Shown here: piece by piece, positions 23,101 to 33,411 of the stretch
Layout of the letters: each line of letters begins with the position of its first letter
Position numbering within the stretch: position 1 is the first letter of the stretch
NCBI GenBank assembly: GCA_950295325.1
Contig: OX485805.1
Coordinates: 42,806,758 to 42,870,757, forward strand
Source of the DNA: Polytrichum commune
Taxonomy: Eukaryota > Streptophyta > Polytrichopsida > Polytrichales > Polytrichaceae
Direction of reading: 5' to 3'
Length of the DNA stretch: 64,000 nt
The notes under the pieces: model-generated
What the model saw: only the letters and a program-made list of their open reading frames with translations
Databases searched by the model: none
What the model was told of the DNA's origin: nothing
Made by a program: the position numbers and the translations under genes

Positions 23101-23162
23101 CGGAGGAGGATTGAAGACTTGCTGCGGAGGGTCGAGCTGATGCGGAGGAGGAGGATCGATGT
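23098..23162. repeat. GGAGGAGGATCG-type minisatellite, right block
   Basis: Units such as GCGGAGGAGGATTGAAGAC and GCGGAGGAGGAGGATCGAT between exon A of the CULLIN1 fragment and copy 2 of the dispersed repeat. Confidence 0.75.
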
Positions 23163-23610
23163 CGCGCACCTCTCCATGAGGAGTGCCCGAAACACCATGG
23201 GCACAAGGGGGACCCCGGAGTGACACCCGGGACTTGTGGCGCCGTTGGTGAGAGGGCCCAAGTGATCCTAGTGTGGGTGAGGGCCCCGGGCGTTGGGAAC
23301 GCCTCCCACCCACAAAGACTAGGAGGCATGAGGGTGAGGCCATGAGCTATGCGTAGCTCATGGCGTGGTGATTCTAGAATGCTCAAGATCACCTCAATCG
23401 GAGGTGTGAGCTAGGAGTTATGGCCATTTGAGTGGGGTGCTGTCCCGGGACAGCGCCCTGGTACAGCAGTGCCTGGGAGTGATTCCCGGGACTGCCAAGG
23501 TTCAAACAGGCATAACTTCCTCACCACTTGCCCGAATGGGGCAAGTGAGGAGTCCATCGGCATCTACGTGAAGCGTAGATGAAGATGGAGTGGTTGGTTG
23601 TTATGATCAG
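23160..23610. repeat. Dispersed repeat, copy 2
   Basis: Direct-orientation partner of 17565-18245, more GC-rich and without the MITE. It is cut off at 23610, where the LTR of gypsy element 2 begins, so the element inserted into or recombined with this repeat. Confidence 0.85.
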
Positions 23611-25171
23611 TGTGAGGCCAAACCCCCCACCCTTAAGCGTCCGTAGTCCGAGTAGTGGGTTTGGGCTCACATTCCTCCGCGGTATTGGATTTGGACTTGG
23701 ATGAGTCCATAGTGCAAGGTTCACCCTTCAAGTGGTCTTGGATTCAACTAGCTCCTTCATAAACCCAGCTCCTTCATAAACCCAGCTTCTTAGCTTCTAA
23801 CTAAACAAACCCAGCTCCTTCATAAACCCAGCTCCTTCATGAACCCAGCTCCTTAGCTTCGAACTAAACAAACCCAGGTCCTTCATAAACCCAGCTCTTT
23901 ACTTTCTAACTAAACAAACCCAGCTCCTTCATAAACCCAGCTCCTTCATGAACCCACAACTTTGTAGTTGTAATCCCCAACTACCTCACTAATTATTCAA
24001 GCCCTTAACTAATCTTCCTACCTAATTTCCCTAATTCTACTAACAACCCCTTTCTAATCACACAATTCTTCTCTAATCCTAAAATCCTAAAATCCTAGAG
24101 AGGAGAGGGGGAGAGAGAATTTCCTAACTTCACTAAGACTAACTAATCCACACAAGTATATTTTTGCACTCATCACAACATCAAGTGCTCAACTCTTAAA
24201 CATGGAACTTGCAACCACGTGTATTCAAAACATGAACTTAAAGTACCACAAATTGGAATCATGAATTAACTTTAAAATCCTTCACGTCAACACTAATTCT
24301 ACCAAGAGGTCAAGCCCTCTTCAAGGCTAACAAGCCTTGGCTCTCAAACTAAAAACTAAGCACACACATGTGCTCCAATATGGCTTCCCACACCCACACT
24401 TATAACTCGTGGGGTGCCTTGGAGCACAAAGGAAAGAGAGGAGGAGTGAGGGAAGAATGAGGGATTATATAGTAAGCTTGAGGGGGTGAGCACCCTCAAG
24501 GCTCACGATAAGCCCTTGAGATTTCCTCCTACTTAGTAGGCGCCAATCCTATCTTCTAAGCCTTCCTCCCTCAAATGATCAACAAGGATCCTAATTCGAA
24601 CATTTAACTAGCCTTGGCTTTCTACCTACCACACTTTACCAAACTTGGGATGCTTCAACCCAAACTTAGCCTCCTTCGCTTTCCGCCGCCATAACTTTCT
24701 CCCCTTACTTTCCCAAATGTCGCTCACCACTTAATTCAAACCACGATGCTTAACTCGTGATTTGATTGGTGCTTTGAGAATTTGCTTATCCTCCACCTTG
24801 CATTCTTCCTTGGGCCTTCCCCATTAAGTGGCCATGATGAGGTGGTCCACTTGTGCGCTCCATGTGATCCTCCATTCATCCCAATTCGAATGCACTTGCC
24901 TCTTGAGTCACTTTGGTTGTCTCCATCCATTTGTACTAGCCTACTCACTAACTACTCAATCCAAGTTCTCCTTACCTATCCTCATTCACTCAAATCCTTC
25001 CGAAGGTAAAAACACAATAACAACTCACATCCTAGCCTCTTACAACATGGTACTTCTAAGACTAACATTTCACTCTTTTTATATTTTTGTGAAGTAACAT
25101 GCTACTTCAAAGTGCATCAACTAACGTTTCAAGGGTCTAAGACTAAATGTGGGCACCCTTTTGGGCTCACA
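23611..25171 (-). repeat. 3' LTR of element 2
   Basis: 1561 bp with the same ends (TGTGAGG…CTCACA) as the LTRs of element 1; shorter because its CCTTCATAAACCCAGCT block (about 23755-23955) has fewer units. Confidence 0.93.
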
Positions 25172-25232
25172 TAATTGGCGACCATCGGGGGATGAATCCA
25201 AACATCTCTTGCTCCAAGGGTAAGTTGCCTAG

Positions 25233-28200
25233 TCAAGCTCGGTACTCCTTACATCTACTTCCCGATGTACGGGTAGGAAAGAGCTCACCATTCAACGTTT
25301 CCAATTGAATTGAATTATTAGGAAAGACCTCATAGACAAGGTAAGGTCCTAACCATACCGCATTGAATTTCGCCGGAAATTCAAGCTTTCGTGCGTCTTG
25401 AATCATGACCATCATTCCCGGTGTTAGGGCCCTTCTCTTATGTCGTTTGTCGAAAGTAATCTTTCTCCTTCTTTGGATTGCCTCAATATGTTGAGCCGCC
25501 ATTCTCCTCCCTTCGTCAAGTGCTTCCAAATCGGTTAGTCGATTTCGTAAGGATTGACTTTCGGTAAGTCTCGTACTCACGGCCACCCTAAGTGACTCGA
25601 CTTCATATTCGATTGGTAGTGTCGCTTCAAGACCATAGACTAAGGAAAATGGTGTAGCACGCGTAGTTACCTTATAGGTTGTACGGTATGCCCAAAGTGC
25701 CGCCGTTAGTTTCGTATCCCAATCCCGCTTCGAGTCTATAAGCGTCTTGCGTAGTATACTCACCAAAATTCCGTTAACCCTTTCCGTTTGTCCATTGGTT
25801 TGTGGGTGGTAGGGAGTAGTCTTCCGGTGATCAATTTTAAATTTCTCTGTCATCTCTCGAATCAAGTCATTCAAAAAGTGAGTACCCCTATCGCTTACTA
25901 GGATCTTCGGCACCCCGAACCGCGAAATTATGTTTTCGTACATAAATGTTGCCGCGTGTTCCGCCGTGTCGGTCTTCACCGCTTTGGCTTCCGCCCACTT
26001 GGTGAGGTACTCGGTTGCCACCACAATATATTTCATTCCTTTTGAAGATTGGGGATGGACCTCACCCACATAGTCGATGCCCCATTTTTCGAAAGGAATT
26101 AAGGGTAATGATACATGTAAAGGCATCTCCATTCTAAGGTCGTTTCGGGCATACCGTTGGCAAGCGTCGCATTTCCTTACATAGTCATGGGCGTCCTTAA
26201 ATAGTGTAGGCCAAAAGTAGCCCGCTCTAAGTATTTTTTGCCCGGTGAGTTGACCCGAGAAGTGACCGCCGCAAGCGCTATCGTGGCAAGCGATTAAAAT
26301 CGCTTCAACCTCCGTTTTTGACACGCATCGTCGTAAAATACCATCGGACCCCCTTCTAAACAACCTATGGCCCACTACAACAAATTGCCTACTATTTACC
26401 CTCACCTTCCTTCTCTCTTCTTTTGTCCACTCTTTGGGCAACTTGTGGGTTGTTAGAAATTCCACTATGCCCGCATACCACTCCGGTGTAGAAGTGACCA
26501 CAAAGAGGCTATCATCTACTAACATATCATTTACCGGATTTTTTCCTATCTCCTCCGACAACCTAGACAAGTGGTCCGCTTGTAAATGCATACGACCCGG
26601 TTTATATTCCACCGTGTAGTCGAATTCTTCTAATAACAAAACCCACCTAGCTAACCTACCACTTAACTCCGCCTTGTTAATTAGATACTTGATAGCCATG
26701 TGGTCAACAAAAAATACAACCGGGTTGCACATGAGGTAATGCCTAAACTTTTTAACGGAAAACACCATGGCTAGGCACTCCCTCTCCGTTGTAGAGTAGT
26801 TTCTTTCGGCGGGGGTCAATTGCTTACTCGCATAAGCTATAGGTTGATCCTTCTCTTTTTCTCCCGTTGCTTGACAAAGCGCACTCCCTATTGCCACATT
26901 ACTAGCATCACAATAGACGTGAAAAGGTTTACCCCAATTGGGTGGTATCAACACCGGATAGGTGCTCAACCTATCCCGCAATTCCTCAAAGGCTTTTTGA
27001 CAAGCATCCGTCCACTCGAATTTGACATCCTTTTTGAGCAAATGGGTAATGGGCACCGCTATCTTTGAAAAATTAGGAATAAGTTCCCGGTACCATCCCA
27101 CATGTCCTAACAACTTAGAGATTCCCTTGGAATTGGTTGGAGTTGCCAAGTCGCTTATGGCCGCAATCTTATCCGGATCGGGTTCTCTACCTTTCTCACT
27201 AACAACATAACCCAACAACACTCCCTTATTCACTCCCAAAAATGTCTTATCCGGGTTCAATGCTAACCTCATCTTCCTACACCTAACCAATGCCTCCCTA
27301 ACACAATGTAGGTGATCATCCACATTACTTTGTGTGCTAAAATCGTCCACAAAGACGGTCATGGATTTGAACAACAAGTCGGTGAAGATATACATTACTA
27401 ATCGTTGGAAAGTAGCCGGGGCATTACATAACCCAAATGGCATCACTACCCACACAAAAGTACCCCAAGGTGTAGTAAAAGCCGTTTTATGGATATCTTG
27501 GAGGGCTATGGAAATTTGATTATAACCCGCATACCCATCCATAAAGGTATATCGCGAATGACCTCCAACCTCCTCAAGCAACAAGGTGATAAAAGGTAAG
27601 GGGAAGTGATCCTTTTGTGTGCACGAATTCAATTTCCTATAGTCGACACAAACCCTTAATTTCCCATTTTTTTTCTTTACTAAGACCATAGGAGAAACCC
27701 AATCCGTGATTTCCACCGGCTTGATAAACCCGGCCTTCAATAACCTTTCCAATTCCGCTTTCACCAACAATTGCAATTGAGGATTCATCCTCCTCTCCTT
27801 TTGTCTAATTGGCCTCGCCCCCGGAATTAAAGGAATCCGGTGCTCTACCATTTCCCTAGGAATTCCCTTAAGCTCATCGTAGGACCATGCAAAAGTATCA
27901 CTAAACTCATCCACCAAATTGCTATACTCCCTAACCTCTTTCTCCCCCAATTTGGAGCCCATCTTCATTTGTCGGGTTTTTCCATTCTTTAATTTCACAT
28001 CCACGTACCGCCAATCCGCTTCCGACACATGTGCTTGTTCCTCTTTGTTCCGATACCAATCGGAAGGCACATTGGGGTAATCTTTCACATCTTGACCTAC
28101 AACTATCCCCGTAGACGTGGTCTTGAAATGTAAAGGCTCCTCCAATTTCGATGACTCAATAATCACATCCTCCTCTTGAGTCCCATCTACATGAATTAAA

Positions 28201-29443
28201 CTAACCTCACCCTCTTCCACGTCATCTACCCAAGGTGTTAACCCACCGCTAACCCACTCTTCCTCGGTGAGCACCTCACATGGCTCCAACAATGAGCCCT
28301 CTCCTAAACTAACACTAGGAAATTCACTCCCTAAGCCTACTTGGTGAAATGTAACCATTACATCAACCTCGGACTCGGGGTACTTCCTTAGCCATTGGGC
28401 ATAATCCCCATTATCCCCATAATTGTAAAAATTAGGACCTAGACTTCCCGAGCCCGAATCTATAACAACCCTTTGACCTTCGGGATGGACGACTCCCACC
28501 AATGCCTTGCCAATCTCATTCTCGTTTAAGTCATCAATTTCCTTCTCCAATGGCAAATACATCTCCTTCTCCATCCATCCTTCTAATGAACCAATGGACA
28601 CTATGACCCTATTACCCTCCGGACCATAAGTGATGGATGGTTTAGGTCCACCCCAATTGACCATAGCATTCGCCATCCGCAACCAAGGCCTACCTAGCAA
28701 AATGGGGAAGGTGTCCTTGTTGGAGTGCATTTTAATGACATGGAAGGTGACCAAGTACTCCTCACCTCCCGTAGTCATTCTACAATCCTTGATCATCCCC
28801 AAAGGCGTAGTCGAACTTTGATTTGCCATATTTATGACCAAAGGTGAAGGCCCCGTGAGTCCAAGTCCCAATTTTTTCATAGTATCCTCCGGTAGTATAT
28901 TTAGACTACTCCCTCCGTCGACTAGCACATTAGGAACCACCTTATCTACTATAACAACTTCTATTTCTATAGCTTTCACGTCTCTTCCACCTTGTGATTG
29001 GATCCTAGCGGCTATTTTAGCTTTCACCTTCCTCATCCTCTTGTGTACCGGCATTCCCTCCTTTAATGTTTTCCTTGCCGTGGGTGAAATTTCCAATAGT
29101 TGGCCGAAAGTAATATCCGCCTTGAGTGTACTAAGGTCCGCCCACAAGTCGTACCCGGTAGATCTTTCCACCTTAGAATTACCCACTACGTCGAATTCGT
29201 CTACGGGAACCCCCGGTCCTTCCCATTCACCCACATCGCTATTATCCAAGTCATGTACCGCATTAGTCCTCTCCCTATCTTGTAAAATTATATTTTCCCT
29301 CTCCACATCCTTAGTAGCTCTTCTAGCTACCCTATGCAACTCGGAGAGATTAATCTCTTCATCCGAAGAGTAATTTCCTTGCTCTCCTATTCCTACCTCC
29401 AACGAGGCATCCCCTCTCCTAGCCCTAGTAGTTACCGCTAGTG
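25233..29443 (-). pseudogene. Truncated Gag-Pol (protease to integrase) of element 2
   Basis: An open frame of about 1403 codons covering protease-like VDGGSSLNIL, reverse transcriptase (MPFGLCNAPATFQ, FVDDF), RNase H and integrase (GIDY, SDRG, NGQTERVN), all motifs unchanged relative to element 1. There is no start ATG at the truncated 5' edge and no gag, so it cannot make an autonomous polyprotein. The five residue changes relative to element 1 (P/S, D/H, K/E, E/K, I/V) all lie upstream of reverse transcriptase. Confidence 0.93.
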
Positions 29444-31912
29444 CCAACCAAAAAAATTTGTTGGTTTTTATGAGTCCTCCACAGTCTCGCAGTATCCTGG
29501 TTGGTCAAGGGTGAATGTAGCTATGCATTAATCTGCCAATATTCTGTTCGATGACTGCAGTGATTTGTAGTTGGAAATGACTAGCCGAGGTGGGGATTTT
29601 GTCTTTATTTCCGTGACTATGACCATGTTAGTTGCTTTCATGCTCCCCTTCCACCTACCATAGCCACGACCGCGTGCTCTTGGAGTTTTAGCTTCTATTT
29701 TTCATGTGTTTGGTACTGCAAGGTGTGATGGCATCGCTGCACTATTTGTTGTGACGTGGACAATATTCCCCCAAAAGCTTAAGTGAGATGATCGCACTGT
29801 GGATGTGCATGACAATGTCGATTGCAAGATGTGTAGGTCTCCACCCCTCTGGCTGAAAAATGTTTTGTCTGCAAATGTGGAGGCTTGGCTTGTGGTGTTC
29901 AACTAGCACTTGGAGGATCGGACACCCTTTCAGGGCCACCAGGCTGTTGAATAATAGGTGCAATCTTTCATGTTCATAGATTCGCTGGTCGTGGACAAGG
30001 TACTTCTCAAACTTATGGCAGGATATGTAAACGTCCAGATGAAGTATATGCTGCGTAGCAGATGTTTCTGTTCAAGGGATTGAAGATATGACGCATGATG
30101 TGTCCTCACATTGCAGAAATCATTTGTTTGTGGGTGGTAGATGTTCCTCAGAGATTCCTTTGCTTTGTTTACATGTGGGCAGGGTCATTCGTAATGTGGA
30201 CGGCGATTCAATTGGGAAGTGCCATTTCTTACAACAGCACATCAGCAATGTGGACGGTTCATGTACAGGGATGAATCTGCTGGGTTTTGCATTTAGCATT
30301 TGTGTCACTGCAGGAACAGATATAATTTGCTGTGACAATGCTGGGTACATTGATTGGAAGTTGTAATATACGTACATTGTTGCATTTTTAACAGGCTACA
30401 TTAATGCGTTGGGAAGACTGCATGGGAAGGGTTAGCTGTGGCAGTTTTGCAATACACCAATGAGGCTAGGGTTGTCAACTATGATGGAGGCCCGGGTCTT
30501 TATGATGGATAGATTCTTCTTCCCTCCATATTTGCATTGTGTACATATAGGCAGAAACCACTCAATAGTTTGGCAGGGGATGGACATACCTCAAAAAAGT
30601 TGGATTTCGTGAGTCTTGTACAGTCTCACATGTGCATAGTTCGGGTAAGTGTGAAGGGTGTTTTGCAATAGGCTAGTTTGCAGAAGACCTCGGATCCGAG
30701 GTATGTTGTCCTTGGGGGTTGCTAAACTTGATTTGAGGTCAAGTTTATGGCGTCAGGTTGAATGTAGGCATGCCCTGTTTGGGTTTCATGTTTAGCTACA
30801 TTCAACCTGACTCCATAAATTTGAAGTCGAATCATTGTATTCTTCATATACAGAGACACGCATGTGTTCATCTAACCGGCCTTTCCATATTGGGATGCTA
30901 TGAACTGCTCCTCTTCAGGTAAAATTTTGACTCGTTATTCGTGGCAGTTGTTTTTACATGATCCATGCATGCATTGTGGGCTTTTTTTGTTCGTTCAAAC
31001 GGTCTTCAAATAGATATTAATATGTAATGTAATTTTTAACTTGTTAAGGAGATGACATGGCAATTATCCTATTCATGCAGTATTTGCATCAATTTATAGC
31101 GAGTTTAGTGTAAGGTTCCTTCTGTCACTTGGACTTGGAGCTGTATAATTTGCAGAGTAAATGACAAGCTCCACTAAACTCATGCCTTGTATCTACTTGT
31201 TATGACAAGCACTAAATGTGGAGCTGTTTAGTGTACAAAGCATAAATTCTGAAAGTGTAATTATTTGTGCAGATTGGCAAGTCTGCAACTCTATGGACTG
31301 TGGCAGCTCCTTTGAAGCGCTACAACATCCTGGACCCGGAACGCCAATCCTGTTCTCTGCTCAATGTTCGAAATGTGGCCATAGATTCAATAGGAAATTT
31401 GTACTTGTTGGAACATGTCATCCACAGTAGTTCATTTTTCAGAGAAGAAAGGTTCAAACATATTGGGACCATTGAATGTAGTTGCATTGAGAGATTGAGA
31501 GATGTGGGACGCAGTATTAACTGAGCATGGCAGATAATGTTACTGACAGTGAATGCGCAATTTAGTGTAGCTTCATTGGAGTTGCCAAACAATGAAACTC
31601 TAGTATGTTGCACAAAATTTTCATCTCGCTGAAATGTATGATGTGAAATCTGTGTGCAAACTATGATGCTTGATAGACATGTATGACTGTAGTTTTGTGC
31701 ACGACTTTCTTTCCTGGGAATGTAGTTATCATTGCAACCATTGTACACACCAGTTTTTTCAGTTCCAGTGACCCTTGCTCATTGACCTGTCACATTTGTA
31801 ATCTATGATTTGAATACAAAAGCAAGTAGCATTCGAGTGTAGGTTGAATGCATGTCGCAATTGTTTTTGGGTTCAGTCCGCTTGAGGCACAACGCATTGC
31901 GGGTGTCAACGG
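29444..31912. other. Gene-poor region with weak internal repeats
   Basis: No domain-bearing frame. Two stretches share the motif AATGTGG-N7-GATTCAAT-N-GG (about 30192 and 31373); on the plus strand they read RNVDGDSIG and RNVAIDSIG, a hint of duplicated or formerly coding sequence, but too weak for a gene call. Confidence 0.4.
30731..30832. repeat. Inverted repeat / hairpin
   Basis: Arms of about 40 bp (30731-30770 and 30793-30832) around a 22-bp loop, sharing TCAGGTTGAATGTAG and its complement with a few mismatches. Possibly a small foldback transposon remnant. Confidence 0.75.
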
Positions 31913-32156
31913 AAATCGAGTGTCACTCGATTTCCAGTGCCAGTGGAATCAAGTGACACTCGTTTTCAGAAGGCAGTGGAAATCGAGTGACACTCGTTTT
32001 CAGAAGACAGTGGAAATCGAGTGACACTCGTTTTCAGAAGACAGTGGAAATCGAGTGACACTCGTTTTCAGAAGGCAGTGGAAATCGAGTGACACTCGTT
32101 TTCAGAAGACAGTGGAAATCGAGTGACACTCGTTTTCAGAAGACAGTGGAAGTTGG
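31913..32156. repeat. 34-bp tandem array with palindromic unit
   Basis: Seven near-identical units start at 31941, 31974, 32008, 32042, 32076, 32110 and 32144. Each contains CGAGTGACACTCG, a perfect palindrome apart from its centre. A longer palindrome (GAAATCGAGTG, T centre, CACTCGATTTC) lies directly before the array at about 31910-31935. Confidence 0.95.
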
Positions 32157-32636
32157 CTGCAACTGTATTTTGACTACAAGTTGCATCCAAATGCCACATG
32201 TTTCCAACATGCACTGGACAGCCATCGTCATTGCAGCTAGGGCTGAACCCAATACGTACGTAGGAGCATTTCGTTGTGAGTGGCAGTCAATATAGGACAA
32301 ACCCGTCCCACAATTAAAGGGAGTGTGTGCACTGTTGGTCGATTGAAACACGCGTAGGAATTGAAGAACAGCGATCTAAGAGCGCATTGGGCACGATTGG
32401 ATGAGATCCGCGGGTTCTCCGGAGGTGTGCATTAATTGTTGCAGAGGCAATCGAAGACATACTTGTGTATTGACATAATACGGACTTGGCAAGCAATTGC
32501 ATATCTCCTAAAAGTCATACATATAGCTCATGGAATGACATGGGACTGTGATTCCGAATTAACTCCGAATCAATGTGTACTCTTTGCAAAAGGCACCAAA
32601 CACTTGCTGATACGTACGTACCTGAACTAAACCCAG

Positions 32637-32656
32637 ACATATATATATATATATAT
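32637..32656. repeat. (AT)n microsatellite
   Basis: About ten AT dinucleotides. Confidence 0.9.
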
Positions 32657-32709
32657 TTTACGTACGTAAAGGATGTGTGAAGACATTAAGTTTCCAAAAA
32701 TTAATTGCA

Positions 32710-32783
32710 CGCAAATGCATATACACAGAATATAAAGAGAAATGATCGCAAATGCATATACACAGAATATAAAGAGAAATGAT
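32710..32783. repeat. 37-bp tandem duplication
   Basis: The unit beginning CGCAAATGCATATACACAGA occurs twice head to tail without change. Confidence 0.95.
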
Positions 32784-32837
32784 CTATGAATGTGTAAACA
32801 GTTAAAACCTTGAATGACAGTGACCCAACATGGGTAA

Positions 32838-32932
32838 TTATCGCCCCCCCAAAAAAACTATTAAAATAGTGGTCAAAAGAACCGCAATAGAAAAACGACT
32901 GCGGTTTTTTTTAACCATGTTTTCTACTAGTG
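32838..32932 (-). mobile_element. Possible CACTA-type transposon end
   Basis: Read on the minus strand from 32932: CACTAGTAGAAAA, similar to the CACTA(C/G)(A/T)AGAAAA termini of En/Spm elements, followed by subterminal inverted motifs ACCGCAGTCG and TTGCGGTT. I did not find the other end. Confidence 0.35.
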
Positions 32933-32934
32933 GA

Positions 32935-33350
32935 AGATGATGTTGTGGGTGGTTAGGATGCAAGCACAAAAATCCAAGTTTTAGAGTTGTTGGAAATCTG
33001 GTGTGGCCAAGTTTGAAAGGTGTGTGAAATCTGGTGTGGAGTGGGGTTGTGGAATGGATAGGGTGGAGGTAGTGAAGCTTGAATGTGCTTGTGAGAGGAG
33101 GAGGTTGTGGGTGATATTGATGCAAGCACCAAAACCCTAGTTTGAGATTTGTATGAAATCTAGTGTGGCCAATTTTGATAGGTGTGTGAAATCTGGTGTG
33201 GAGTGGGGTTGTGGAATGGATAGGGTGGAGGTAGTGAAGCTTGAATGTGCTTGAGAGAAGATGAGGTTGTGGGTGATATTGATGCAAGCACAAAAATCTA
33301 TGTTTTAGAGTTGTGGGAAATCTGGTGTGGCCAAGTATGAAATTTGTATG
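32935..33350. repeat. 162-bp tandem repeat, about 2.6 units
   Basis: The landmark GTTGTGGGTG(G/A)T followed by ATGCAAGCACAAAA recurs near 32943, 33105 and 33267. The unit length is a multiple of three, so the minus strand stays open for about 178 codons with a repeated peptide; I regard that frame as a by-product. Confidence 0.85.
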
Positions 33351-33411
33351 AATTCTGGTGTGATGGTAAATCAAAGCTAAGGTTGTAAGTGACTTTGTTT
33401 CGTGTATGCAG

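Larger units (their letters stand above)
23611..29443 (-). mobile_element. 5'-truncated copy of the gypsy element (element 2)
   Basis: Consists of a 3' LTR (23611-25171) and the internal region from the protease upstream area to the end of pol; it ends abruptly at 29443, which corresponds to about 8572 in element 1. The gag region, leader, primer-binding site and 5' LTR are missing. Over the shared 1403 codons I count only five amino-acid differences from element 1, so both copies are closely related. No target duplication can be checked because one end is lost. Confidence 0.93.

Noticed and set aside
32838-33374. 178-codon minus-strand frame with repeated HTRFHTP peptides
   Set aside because: Produced by the 162-bp tandem repeat and running into a putative transposon end.
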